This document shows, piece by piece, positions 48,625 through 61,390 of a stretch of DNA of 64,000 nt. The notes under the pieces were generated by a model, which was given only the letters and a program-made list of their open reading frames with translations, was not told where the DNA came from and searched no databases. Origin of the DNA: Ignelater luminosus (Eukaryota; Arthropoda; Insecta; Coleoptera; Elateridae). The stretch spans positions 415,443-479,442 of the forward strand of contig VTPC01000842.1 in assembly GCA_011009095.1 (NCBI GenBank). The letters are read 5' to 3'. The stretch's first letter is position 1. Each line of letters starts with the position of its first letter. The position numbers were made by a program, and so were the translations under genes.

Positions 48625-48998
48625 GAAGCCTACATGAATCGGGTCCTTTAGTCGAATCAGGCCTCCTATCGCGCTTTTCCGACCTGTCAGGTTTGTCAGA
48701 TTGTTCGGGCTCGTCAGACCTGTCGAGTTTATCGGGCCGGAGGAAGTTTTCCGACCGTTATTTTTATACTGAGACTGAGATCCTTTTCGTACTAAGTCGG
48801 ATGGGCTATTTTCGTACTGAAAAGCACCGGAGGATTGTCGCACTGACTTATTTTAGAATTCATTCGGACGAACATTACTTTCATACTGAACCGAAGAGGA
48901 GGATTTTCAGACTATATTAGACCGAGAACTTTTTATTACTGAGTCAGACGAGCGTTATTTTCGGTCATTATTTTTATACTGAAGCGAAGCGGGAAAGT
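48625..48998 (+). mobile_element. GC-rich TIR element, end B, carrying the second repeat inverted
   Basis: After TA (48623-48624) it starts GAAGCCTACATGAATCGGGT. The interior has TTTTCGTACTGAAAAGC, TTTATACTGAGACTGAG, TTTCATACTGAACCGAAGAG and similar words, the reverse complement of the CAGTACGAAAAT module at 48060-48290. It therefore forms a head-to-head pair with the preceding copy. The right limit is uncertain. Confidence 0.55.
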
Positions 48999-49014
48999 TT
49001 CGCACTGTGCCGTA

Positions 49015-49242
49015 GAAGCCTGCACGAGCCGGGTTTTTTGATAACGGCCCTGTCTAAAGCTTTAAAGGATACCCCGAACCTGTTGGATCGTTCGGTCTTA
49101 TAGGATCTCTAAGTCCTGTAGGGTCGTTCAGGTCTCTCGTGTCATTCAGGATTTTGGGCCGTTAGGCCCTCTCGGGCTTTTCCAGTCGGTCAAAAAGTCA
49201 CCGGGTTTGCTTTGGGCCGCGTCAAGTTTACTCGGGCTTTAG
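49015..49242 (+). mobile_element. GC-rich TIR element, short copy
   Basis: After TA (49013-49014) it starts GAAGCCTGCACGAGCCGGGT (end B), has a short run of 9-bp-like units, then TTTGGGCCGCGTCAAGTTTA, where it stops before the end-A terminal repeat. Confidence 0.65.
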
Positions 49243-52200
49243 TTTGTATTATTTAATGCAGGGCACATAACATTCTTTCGCGTGTGCTACTTAAAATAGA
49301 GCTGTGTCTGCAATTCTTCATATTTAATGCGGGTAATAATTTGAGACAAGAAAGAGAAAATGCAAGGTTAAGTCCGAGGTCACTTAAAGAAATATTCCGA
49401 GTCAGACACTATTGAAATAATTTCAGATATCAAGTGTAACTCTTTAAAGGTTTCAGAACAAGAACGTAACGTCTGTTATTACTTGTGATTGACGCACTAG
49501 ACTTAAGACTTGACGTAGATTATAACTGAGTTTGAAGACTTCGGTTAGATCTTTGTTTGGTTGGCTAGATTTTGATAACACTGTGTGCTCAATAGATATG
49601 CAACACACTTTGCATATTTTGGATATCTTCGTCATTACAAAATACAGTTTGCAATTTATAAAAGGGGTAGTTATGGAAAATAAAAAAAATCAAAAATTAT
49701 TAGAATACTTTGGTTGTCATGTTGACAAGAATCTATTCATTTATTTAGTAATTATCTAACCTTATATTACCTGTAATGACATCTGATTTCGTACAACTTT
49801 GATCTTTAGTTATTTAAAGAGATTAAATAAACAAAAAATAATAGTATGAGATTCAGTAGTATGTCGTATGTGTTGCCTATCTACATGTATCGAGATAATA
49901 ACAGACTTATACAAGTTCTAAGTAAAATAAACATGAAATAACCAGAGGAATGTAACTTCTCCCCCCTAGCCATATCAGATAAAGCAGTGGAAAAAAATAA
50001 AATACTGCAGAAATCCTAATTATTGTAATTTCATGAATTATTTTAATTTTAAATTACAATACTAATAAATATACAGATATTTTTGCTAAGATAGCTGTTT
50101 CACATGGGAATTAACCACTTAAAATAGATAATTTCGATAATTCTGTTTATTTTTCTATTTCACAATACAATATTTAACAACAATAAATCTTCATTAATTC
50201 ACGAGGTAATATTCAACTGCACTTCTTGAACGCTTCCGCAGTACAAAGAGAATTTAATGACTGTGTATACTCGAATTAACTACAAGAAATATTAAAATGT
50301 AATTATTTATACGACCATTACACAACAAATAATAGCAATAAATGAATCATAATAAAAAATATGGGCGGTGTTATTTCCTCTAGTTGATTATTGGAGCAAC
50401 ATCCGCATTTAACTTCGAAATTTCCGAAAAGATTTGGATCGAGATAAAAACATTAGATCGCATAATTTGTTAAAATAATAATAAAAGCAGCACAATACAT
50501 ACTACTATAGAGTAACAATAAAAATTAGGCAACTTGCCCTTGTAAAGCTATTGTTCCAGAAATAAACCTTTTATTTTACCTGATCATTGACATTTAGAAA
50601 TGAAGTTTTAACGCTAAAAATAATATCAAAAAGTAAACAGATGATAATTTTAAAAGTATGTCTCATGTTCTTTTTTCTATTGAAAATGAAGAATTGTTGG
50701 GAAATGGGAGGGGAAATGACGTATATTCCGATTATTAATAAAGACATTAAAATACATAGACGAACATTATTCAAAATTCTATTTTCGACTATTTCAATAA
50801 AGAAGTAGGTAATTAAAACTTCCGCTTTTAAAAATACACAAACAGCACACTAAAATAAAACGCTCACTCGTTTATAATTCAAACAATGTAGTACGGTGTC
50901 CGTATTTACTTATTTGTAGTCTATCAATCATTACTAAAATAATATTGATGTTGATCTATTGCAAAGGCGATGGATGATGTGCAAATTTTCACATGATGGA
51001 AAATAAAAACCACATTTCTGATTAATTTATAGGCTGTAAAACCTTATTAGGTGGTTACGATTAGGAAATTGTACACAGATAAAACGAGTGGGCGTATGCA
51101 TAGTACTATAGGTGTAGAACGTCAGATTTCCCGCACTTCTAGGTATTTAATTGTTTTGTTTCGATTATAATCACGTTTATCATTTTTTGCAATTTTGTTG
51201 AATAAACCAAGACGCAATCTCATCCTTATACTATATAGATATTTCTAGGACACACATTAATTTTTAATGAAGTAACGAAAATGTCTTTGTTTTTATGATT
51301 AAACACCATAAATTGAATTAGGTATTCGATTTTCAATTCCACTCAAGTACTGTTAGAATACATTATTTTGCGTCCTGAATCACGAAAAATAATTTCTCTG
51401 TCATCAGGATGTTTAAATCAAGATATAAAAAAACAAGAATATTTAAAGAAGCTTCAGGAGTAGAAAATATTAATAATGAGACACCCACATACTTATTGCT
51501 AATTTATGTACACCGTTAAATTCGTGTTGGAGGAAAGAAAAATTGCTAGGACAGAGATAAAAGATGGGTTATTTACAAAAGATATTTCTGGATTTTAAGA
51601 AATATAAAAATTGCTAGCTATAAATCCAAACGGAAATCATTTCATTCAAAAGTGTCTGACAAAAGGACATTATACATAAAATACTGTTGTGCGATAACTA
51701 TTCAATTACTTGAATGTCAAAATATTATACAACAGAAAAGTAAGTGTTTCCTCTCAATCAAATTCAAGAGGTATAACGCAAAAATTGTTGAGAACCTCCT
51801 TGGCAGCAGTTCTTTATATTTGGGGCACAAACCTAAAACATTCAGTCCTAATTATAATTTTAATCAGAGTAAGATCGTCTTCAGAACAAATTGGTCCAAA
51901 AGTGCAGGCAGCAAACGTTAGCGTTTTAAAGATTTCCATTTATTGAATAATGCAATAAATATTGCCGAGGAAATATTATATCTAGTGCAATTCAGCAGTC
52001 GCAAAATCACTCAGCATATATCAAAACAGTGATGGTTTTCTGCAGCCAGGTAGAGTTCGATGTGCCCACCACAACGGCAACTCCTTAATCGAGGAAAATG
52101 GCCGTGATATCCACTATACACTACAGCGCACGGGAGAATAGCCAGCAATACGTAGTACCGCAATGATGGTTAGTGCCCATCGCAGATCTCATAGTACAAT

Positions 52201-54180
52201 TTAAATGTGAAAAAGTGGCCTTTTCTTCCAAAACAAAAAATTACTTAAAAGTAACAAAATTGTAAATTAGCCAAATGGAGCCGTTTCGAACAAAAATATA
52301 AATAAACCGTAAGAATGTGTATTAGTTATGCGAAAGAAAAAGTTTAGGCTGAGTGTGAGCTATAGTTAATCCACCAGTAAGTTCTCATTTGTTAAAAACC
52401 ACCACAGTTATAGAGTTTAGCGTTGTTTTTAATTATTTTTTCGGGCATAATCTAGATCTCGGAATGTCTTTACATCCAGTCATTTTCCAAAGGCCTTTAT
52501 ATTATTCATTTCTCGTAAGTCGTTTTGACAGTCCGTCTTTTTCGGCATTGCGTTCGTATTTCGGGAATTAACCGACGTTGATGCTTTTTCTTTTTCTCTT
52601 TGGCACATGAGAAAAGTCAAAACATAGAATTAGATATTTATAGTTGCTACACACTATAAAACAGACGTCAGCCTGACCCGCAAACAGCGAGAAACCGAAA
52701 TGAAGTGATCTTCAACGGACGCTGAGTCTCGTGCCAAAGATCTTACGTCGACAAGGTTTCGTCAATTTAAATTGAACATGGGGTGCGCACTATATATCAA
52801 TCTGCAGGCGCGGTTGGCATCAAAATACACAAACGTACAATTTGTAGCTTTTTCACATTTTTTCCAGAAAAAAACTACCTATTGATTGGGCTACTTGTTA
52901 GTATTAAGATGTAAAGCGTAGTTACCTAAACCTTATATACAGTGTGTCCCAAATTAGTGGCTCACCATTGGGATCTCGGAAACCGTTCAGAGATACGAAA
53001 TTAATTAAATCAGAAAAAAAAGGCTTTAGAGCTCAGTTTACTGATATTTTTGTTTTTTTAAAAAAAGTTCATGGCTTGCTAAATATTCACTGAAAACGAA
53101 ATTATCGGATTTTATTTAAAAGCTCTGGAACGAGCAAACATAGAAAATAACGGCAAAAAAGGGTTTTAGACAACTGACTCCCGAATACAATGAAATCATT
53201 TTCGCGATCGTCTTTTATTTTACTTCGGTGGTGGAGCGTAAACGCAAATTTTTTAATGAAACCCTTACATGATTTTAATATTGCTGAATAGCTCGTTTTT
53301 AAATGCTTTTCTGTGATATAAGGTTTGACATAGTTATTCTTTTGTTTTATCAAGTTATGATGTGAAAAACCATTTTCATCGTAGTGTGCCATGACATCAA
53401 ACACACGAAAGTTGTGGACTTTTATCAAATAGATTATATTTGTTATATAACAATTGACAAAACAAAAGAAATAGGCTTTTAAGATGCTTTGGTTTTGGTC
53501 CCTTATAGTACCAGGTCAGAATTCAGCTCAACAAGGTCTTCTTTCTCCGCTAATTCTCTTCTAAGCCCGTTTCCTCGGTAGGCCATACAAGCTTGTCAAG
53601 TCGCTGAGAAAAAGATATGGGCGGGCACTTGTTGATTTTTAAAAATGTGAAAGGGGACTGTCAATGATTTTGTCTGAAAAAGATTGAGGATTGGTTTAAT
53701 TCTAAAAGGCGTGTCTCTTGTTTTTGGACTGATAGCAACTTAGTTAGTTTGGCGAAAAGGCTGCTAAAAGTGGACCCGAGTTCGAAAACCACATCGAATC
53801 TTCACGATTGTTTCCCCCTAGGAAAGCGATAGCAAACCTTAGGACCGGATCTATCATTATGCAAATAGGCAGTTGCGTGAGGCCCACCACCTGCAGGGGT
53901 TCACCTAAGACCCTAAAGCTAAGATTCGATATTTATTTCTTATTTAAATCTGTTGATAAAGAAGTTCGAAGTATCTCGGCTGCCGTCTCTAGGGAGTCTA
54001 AAAACAGGAAATGTGACCAAGTAGACAGTTACTTAAAAGGTAGGGATTGCTAATGCTTGGCGTCCAGAAGCAGTTATGAATTTTTTGGACGGTTAGCAGC
54101 AGCCTTCAATGAATTGTTACTGCCGTATGTCTGTTTAATAGTGGACTAAGAGCAAACAAGTACTTAGTAAGAGAATATAA
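49243..54180. other. Long non-coding stretch, no gene seen
   Basis: Mostly AT-rich. The 50587-50808 and 50571-50774 ORFs overlap on opposite strands and neither has a domain. More complex unrepeated blocks lie at about 52020-52200, 52640-52830 and 53500-54060. A transposon-type end TATACAGTGTGTCCC is near 52935. The minus-strand ORF 53102-53428 (108 codons) shows no recognisable family. Confidence 0.45.
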
Positions 54181-54219
54181 TCGCAGATAATGGCAGCGCG
54201 TAATCGTGATTTTTGGCTG

Positions 54220-54690
54220 ACGGACGTCCGTAGGACGTACATTTATCACAGCTTTTAACATTTAATGGACGTCCATTACTGAACGTTACTTGCATGGAAC
54301 TTTCTTATATTTGTACATCGTTTGTAAAATCGGACAAAATATGGACCTAAATAGCATGTCGAATGGACGACCGCTAACGGTCATCTGATGGACTAATTCT
54401 GCACAGCAAATACGCGTCCATTGGACGCTAACGGAGTCCAATTTTTATTACAACTTTGAACATTCAACGGACGTCATTTAGCCATCCGATGGACGCCCGA
54501 AAACGGACGTGCAATAGATGTACAACTTACGTCTAGAAATATTCGGACGAAGTATGGATCAAACTAGGATGTCCAGTGGACGTCCTCTAACAGTCAACTG
54601 ATGGGCAAATGTCCAATTTACGTTCATGGACGTCCGGACTAATTTTGGACAACAAATGTTACAACATCGTGTTATTTTGTGCGGGAAGTA
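54220..54690. repeat. GGACGTCC-rich repeat
   Basis: The palindrome GGACGTCC or near forms (GGACGTC, GGACGCCC, GGACGACC) occur a dozen or so times, as in TGGACGTCCATTACTGAACG, CCAGTGGACGTCCTC and ATGGACGTCCGGAC. Blocks of about 110 bp alternate with GTCAACTGATGG-like and ACAACAAATG-like words. A short second copy lies at 59598-59690. Confidence 0.7.
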
Positions 54691-54699
54691 AATAACACA

Positions 54700-55700
54700 A
54701 CTATAAATAGTTCATTATGTTACGCTACGTTATAATCTACCCCGCAGAATTGTCGCTAGTAGAGTCCACTAGCTGTAAGTTGCGTAGAGTCCACAAAGTG
54801 GTTGATACGGGACCGAGAAACCATCGATGTGTCTATAAAGATACGTCTCGTGTTTCAACTTCAAACAGAAAAATACGTGTGTCTGTCAATTTGTATAACT
54901 CAAATGCAGGAGGAAATCGCCTAATGTTCTATAAAATACAATTTTAAGAAGGATAAGATTTTGCTTGTTTCATGGTCAATAGCAGTAAGTGAAAATGTGA
55001 CATTACAGTTCACAAAACTCATTTCAATGGGCAAAATTCCACAACTCTTCAAGACTTTCAAGGTTTACGATAATTGGATAATAAAATGCCAAGGCTCATG
55101 CACAAGGAGACGACCAAAGTTTCAAAAAACTTCCAATTTTGCTAATTTTGAAAGTTCTTGATTCAAATAATTTTATTCATAGTTACTAGAACGAGATTAA
55201 AATTCCAATAAATCCCGATAATTTGTCAATGATCACATTTGCTCTTTGTGTTACCTACTAGAAAATGTAACGGAGGTAACGTGATTTGCACCACTTTTAA
55301 TTTAACTTTTTAACCGCGATTATAAAATTTCCAACTAATAAGATTCCTGGATATTGCAGCTAGGAATCTTTGCGAATGCCAGATCTTCAACATTTCGAGA
55401 GACCCATCTTCACAACTTCGGTGACGCAAAAAAAACTTTCAAATGATGCTCTAGAAGTTCAAATTTTGCAACAATAATACGATACTAGTTAAGAAGGATC
55501 TTGATAATCTAAACTCTAAGAGGATGCTGTATGGCCTTGAATTAAAAAAAAAAGCAATTGTTAGGGAACACACACCTGGGGGTTGCATCGGTGCATCTTC
55601 AAACCATAAAGCAGACTTGAATCATAGAGTCAAAATTTCAAACAAAACAGTTAGGTCATAAATGCAATACATTTGTATTAATTAGAATAAATTTGTATTA
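54700..55700. other. Non-coding stretch, no gene seen
   Basis: Two adjacent plus-strand ORFs (54717-54947 and 54961-55161) have no domain and no shared splice signals that join them. Confidence 0.4.
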
Positions 55701-55705
55701 CTCAC

Positions 55706-55776
55706 TTGTGCTTCCTCCATTCCGCCTCATTTGGGAGATAATATCAGGAAAGATTGCAATAATACGGATGGAGCTA
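55706..55776 (-). CDS. Possible second exon of an unrecognised minus-strand gene
   Basis: Acceptor CCGTATTCAG (55777-55786) and donor CACAA then GTGAGTAA bound a 71-nt exon. Joined in phase to the exon at 56759-56799 it encodes SSIRIIAIFPDIISQMRRN then GGST, with no stop. It could instead start on its own ATG (MRRNGGST). I do not recognise the protein; later exons were not found. Confidence 0.3.
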
Positions 55777-56758
55777 CTGAATACGGTTTTAAAGAGAGAA
55801 GGTTAAAACTTAAAAGCTTTCCGACTTCCTATTTCTTTCTTAAAGAGTGTTTCTTATAAGAATGTTAGACTAAGGATAGAAGTAGAAGAAAACATTCTGA
55901 CCACCATTGAAATACAAAAGATTCACTTTATTAATAAAACCTGTTAGTAACTGATATATGATAGGTTAATCATCAACATCCAATCAATTTTATTAGATGG
56001 CATAAATTATGGATTTGCTTCTTGGTCATCTGACCTATATTTCGCTTAAGATATTCTATAGCCGTCCAGAAGAGGAATTTCTAGCCAATTACAAAACGGT
56101 AATAAACGATTTTACAACGTACCAATAATATAATAAGAATGCAAATTTCAAAAAGAGGATGTTGAATGGTCAAAAAATCCGTCATTGACCTAAAAATCAA
56201 TGTAGTGTACCTAATAAGTTACAATTTTACGAACAATAACCCGCACACACCTCGTTTTTACCTTTTGCTTGGACAAACAGGACGTTCATTTGTTTTTTGA
56301 TAACATAATAATTAGTACTTACTCCTTTAAGGGTAAAGAACCCTGCGGTGAACGTCACAAATGGTTGGTTTTGCAAAACAAAACAAGCCTGACATTTCGA
56401 TTTGAATTTCACTCAACTGTTTTGTAAAAATTAGCCAAGCTGAATTATTATACATAAATTAGAGATGATTCATTTGTTATTATCAACAGTAACTTAAAAG
56501 ATTTTTTCAAATTATTAATTTATTATCTTCATTGTGTTCTTTCTATTTTCATAAATTATTATTGCATAAACAAGATCAATTAGACAGAAAATAATAAATG
56601 ATTCATATTACAAGTAATGTTTGTTACTCAAGCTATAATTTTATTAAGAAAAAATCTCAAGGGTACTAATGAAAGTTCAGAAATCAAAGTAAGCAGTGCA
56701 TTGAATAAATAAATAATGAAGAGATGCACCGATCATAAATTAGTAGTTTAGTACTTAC
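55777..56758. other. Possible intron between the two putative exons
   Basis: AT-rich. A minus-strand ORF (56227-56412, opening on GTG) ends in a good donor-like AAAGGA then GTAAGTACT, but joining it to the upstream exon creates a stop at once. Confidence 0.3.
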
Positions 56759-56799
56759 AGACTGAAAATAATTCCTAAAGTTTTCGTAACAATTCCCAT
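56759..56799 (-). CDS. Possible first coding exon of an unrecognised minus-strand gene
   Basis: ATG at 56797-56799 is followed by MGIVTKTLGIIFSL, with a strong donor, CAGTCT then GTAAGTAC, at 56758. The peptide is short and hydrophobic, like the start of a signal peptide. Splicing to 55706-55776 keeps the frame. The evidence is only two good splice sites and an open frame. Confidence 0.3.
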
Positions 56800-59590
56800 C
56801 TTTGCACTAAATTAATCGACTAATTAATTTAATTTGCTATCACAGAAGAATTTAAAAATATTGTTTAAAACGCTTTAAAACAATTGTGCATTTTTTGCGA
56901 AAAAATCTACACAGCACAGCAACATTAAGGAGGAAGCGATTGAAGATTTTTAACCAAATATTTGGACACTTTGCTTTTAAATTTACGGTAGTGTCAACAA
57001 ACTTTTAAAATTCAAATTATATACACACTGTGCAGATTGAAATTTATACACACAAACGTAAAACAGTCACATTTTTGTTTAAAAAATGTTTCTTCATAAA
57101 ATATATAAATGGGATTTCTACATTTTCTTTTAATAAAACAAATATTGACTAAACAAATTAACAATCACACTCAAAAGTTATCTTTTCTTAACGCAAATTC
57201 CTTTTTGGCGCACTTTTACGAAACGTTTAGTGTAAAAAAAACTTGAAAACACGATTAAAATATAATCACGCACGCACCGTACGCATCATCATCTCGCGGG
57301 CCCACGTTTTCTTCAAAGACCTATCCGAACCAACCTAAAATGTGAACTACAAAATAATAATAGTACGAAGGTGGACATAACTACTAGAGTATATACAACA
57401 CGCGGGAGGGGATTCGACCTATTCTAGCTAAAGTACACATAAACGCACGGACGGTCAGCGGAGCGAGAGAAAAAAAACCCACAACAGAAAAATTCATGGG
57501 CATGAAAAGGATGGGCAATTGAAAAACTTGTAGGAGGTGGATGAAAACATTTTGCTTATTATAATTTGCCCTTTAAACGCAAATTAACGGAAAATCTGTT
57601 GGAAATTTGCCGGGGTGTTGGAAACCAATGACCGAAAGTGGTTTTCATATAAAATCGCCCTTTTCTGTTTCTTCCTTCTAGTCCCTTTTTGTTTGATGTG
57701 CGATCTTAAAAAATTCTAAAACGAACCTTTTTGTTTTTTTATAGATCTCTTGGTTTCCTTTGTTTCAATTTTTTGTTTCCCTGGATATCTCAGAAAATTT
57801 TAAGTGAATTAAAAATAACAATTTTCTTGCAGCATATTTTTAATGGGGATTATCGATGAGTAAAACCTTAGAAAAATATATTTTAAGGACAGCTCTTGGT
57901 CAAAATAATAAAATATTTGCTTTAATCAAGAAAATATGATTTTTCCAAGAAGAATCCTTGCAGCAACTTTAAATAATATTAAGATCTGGGTGGTCAGAAA
58001 TTATTTTTGAAGTGCGTATATTTATAATTCTGTAACTTTTTCATTTTTTTCGGTTAGACCATAACACCGTTTATTTTAGATCATTCATTCATCCAAACAT
58101 AAAATTTTGAAACCGACGCCTTTATGGAGATAACGATTAGATAAACATTAATAATAAAAAAGTCAAACAAATTTCCTAATCTCACGTGGTTTACCTTTTA
58201 ATTAATGGATTTCAATTTAGAACAAAAATTTTTGTTTTGATACAAATTCTGTAAATATAAACAAACGGTTCTCGTGATATCAAGAACGTAGCAAAAATAC
58301 CCATTCAAATACGCAAAATATTCTGGGATGTTTTGTTATTGTTTTATGTCAATTATCATCATCATCATCGTCATACACTATAATCGATTTTATCTATCCC
58401 AGACTAGCAGAGTTCATTCACACTCATCAAGTGAAAATTCTAATTTTATCTTCTATGTCAGGGAAATAAAAACAATCTCCAAACGAAACTGTCGCTTAAA
58501 AACGTGAAGGTAGAAAATTTACTTTTTTGTTTCATTTGTTTAAAAGAGAGGTACATAAAACCAAAATATGCGATTATTAGTAAACAACATGAAAACAAAG
58601 TTTAGAATTAATTTGAAACAAACGAGAGCATAAAAAACATCAACAAACACAAGCGCCTACTTTACATCTATTTATAATTTCTAATTTTCTATAATTACCT
58701 TCTTCGCAATTTCTTAAAAATTATGTCCACGAACATTTTTTCTGAGCAAAACAACAATTAAGAATGAAGCCCAATTTGAAATGAAAACAATTTCTTGCAA
58801 AATACTAGATAAGACAAAACACCTAGATAGGTGAAGATAACCTTGCAAAAAACTAATACTATTATTGTTTTTGCACTATAGTATTGTTTTGTTATAGAAA
58901 ACAAAAAAGGTAACAATGTAAAAGATACTATGACAACAACAAAATACAAAGCCTCTAATTTATCTTCGTCTAAGAAGTAAAAGTTCATGTTCTTTGCAAA
59001 TTATTCAAATATTCTTTATTTAATTAGAATAAAAATTTTCTGTGCTATTAATTTTTTGGGATTTTCTGCTAGCCGTATTCTCTCTAATCGTAGATTACTG
59101 TATTCATGTATACATTTTTTGGAAATAATTAAAAGGTCATCCTGCTAACCTTGTCGCTTATAACATATCAATCCCTAGTTGCATCAATTATTAAGCTGAA
59201 GACTGAAGCTTTCTGAGTTTTTATTTTCAAACACTTTCTTTACTTTCATACAGGTGCATCATGTAATCTTCAAACATCCCAAACTCGTCGCCAATAATAT
59301 GCCGATTCCAGTTGCAACAATTATTTAACTGAAGCTTAAGCTTTCTGAGTTTTTATCTTCATGTTCCAGTTACAGTTTCTTTATTTCTAAGTAGCTACCT
59401 TCTTCTATGCTATTCTTGGACCATTATGTAATTTGTATCTTAATCATTGACGCCACTCTTGGTTTTTATCAACTGTTGCAGCTTTCATAAGATTTATTCT
59501 ATTATTTGACTGCAATAAATTTAATTTTAGTAATCGTTACTTAGTTACTTCTAAAGATACCAGGTTTCACCTATCCTTCCGAAAACAGTG
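56800..59590. other. Non-coding; possible promoter region near 57.2-57.5 kb
   Basis: The block 57260-57480 is richer in G+C than its surroundings and unrepeated (CATCTCGCGGGCCCACG, CACGCGGGAGGGGATTC, GGTCAGCGGAGCGAG). It lies upstream of the putative minus-strand exon at 56.8 kb. A short (ATC)n run is near 58350. No gene is seen. Confidence 0.35.
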
Positions 59591-59597
59591 TGACCAT

Positions 59598-59690
59598 ATA
59601 GATGTCCAAATTTCCGCGATGGATATACACTGGACGTCTATTTTCGACTGACGGACGTCCAACAGACGTCCATGGAACGTAAAAGGCACT
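59598..59690. repeat. Short copy of the GGACGTCC repeat
   Basis: ACTGGACGTCTATTTTCGAC then TGACGGACGTCC and CAGACGTCCATGGAACG match the 54.2-kb block. Confidence 0.65.
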
Positions 59691-59929
59691 TTTGTTTGGT
59701 TAACATGGTGGTGCTGATGTGTTTAATGTCAGTTTCAGCTGTCTTAGTCGCCACTATGCAGCACCTATGGCAAGTTGTCTCATTTACACGTTGTTACGCC
59801 AATCCTGGTTTTAGATAATGCACTGCGCTGATCGTACCAAATGTATGTCTAGATTTTACAAACTTATAAAGTTGCAAATCCTCTTAAGAGGCTTGAAGAT
59901 GTGGGTTTTCATAATTAATTTTATTAAAT

Positions 59930-61390
59930 GGCTGGAAATTTTGGGAAAAACGCTAGAAATCTACTCTAAACACTCGTAGGTGCTAAGTGAGCAACAGATT
60001 ATTAGATCGAAATTACGAGTTACCTCATACCATACAAAACTCAAAATAATCTTGAAATAATCCATGGCGCTACGCGCTAGGCTAGTTGTATAAAAGACAC
60101 GACTAAAATACATCGTTATCGGCCCCATCATCTTTTAAGTAGGATTCCAATTTCCTATTTTCTATTCACACACGAGACAAAATGTGTAACCATTCCTATT
60201 AACCCAATATATGAGTTGATTGGCACTTTACTTAATCTCCTGAAATTACGAATGAGTGTACAGCAGTCGATATAAACGGTTGAACGAATTGTAGCACGAA
60301 ATGATTCTCATACTCTGAAATTCGATACCGTGACGTAGCGAAGACCGCCAGCGTATTCACCAACAGGAAACGCGCGTTGGCATTCTTTCAGATTCTCAGC
60401 CTAATGGTCGGGAGCTAAAAGTTAGGGGAAAACGCTGGGAATCTACTCTAAACACTCGAAAACACCAAGTGATCAACAGATTATCAGTTCAAAATTAGGA
60501 ATTACGTTATGACATTAGAAACGTAAAAAAACCTTTAGATAATTCGTGGTACTACTCTGATAATACGAAAAGTATGTCTAGAATTCACAAAATTGTCAAG
60601 TTGGAAATCTAATTTAGAGTTTAGAGCTCCGCACGGGCTGAAATTTCCAGGCTTGGCTCGGCTCGACTGGAGACAAACTTGAAGCGGCCCGAAAAAGCCC
60701 GGTAAAACAGAGACAGAAGAAGAAGAAAAGACAGAGAATCCCGAAGGGCCAAGAAAACCAAAAGGCCTGACGCCTCGAGTGGTCCGACAGGCCCGGAAGA
60801 TTCAAACGGCCCGATTGACCCGATTGCCCGAGAAACAAGTGCCAACAGCTCGATAAGCCAGACAAGACCGATAGATTTTCAAACTGAGGCCCAGTCCGAC
60901 CCGAATCGGAGCTTCGATCCGGGCCGTTTAAAGGTCCGACTAGAAAACCCGGCCCGTGTAGGCCTCTAGATGGATTTTCAAAACGTTGATAAATGTGTGA
61001 TAATTTTGAAAATTCAGTAAAAAACCCCTGGAAATCTATTTTAAACACTCGAAGACACAAAATGACCAACAGATTATTAGTTCGAAATTGCAAATTATGT
61101 TATGCCATTAGACACGCAAAAAAAATCTTTAGATAATCCGTGGTACTACTCTGATAATACGAAAAGTAGTTCAGAATTCACAAAATTGTAAAGTTGGAAA
61201 TCGAATTTAGGGACTTACAGATATGGATTTTCATATCATGGCTAAATGTCTGATAATTCTGAAAAGAACGCTCAAGATTCACAGAAAAACGCTGGATATA
61301 TACTCTAAACATTCACAAACACTAAATAACAACAGAGTACAGTTCAAAATTACGAATTAATCATGCAATTTGAAAAAGGATTTTTTAAGT
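59930..61390. repeat. Four spaced copies of a dispersed repeat
   Basis: Copies near 59940-60060, 60420-60560, 61012-61170 and 61262-61390 share AAACGCTGGAAATCTACTCT, AAACACTCGAAAACACCAAG, CAACAGATTATTAGTTCGAA and ATTACGTTATG-like words. A further inverted copy lies at about 29110-29250. The TIR element at 60624-60966 has inserted into one unit. Confidence 0.75.
60624..60966 (+). mobile_element. GC-rich TIR element, complete 343-bp copy
   Basis: Both ends are present: GAGCTCCGCACGGGCTG at the left and GGCCCGTGTAGGCCTC at the right, inverted, each flanked by TA (60622-60623 and 60967-60968). End A carries AAATTTCCAGGC, GACTGGAGACAAACTTGA, and end B TCCGACTAGAAAACC. The interior has a short run of 9-bp-type units. 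The minus-strand ORFs 60614-61093 and 60621-60845 are repeat readings. This is the best copy for defining the family. Confidence 0.8.
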
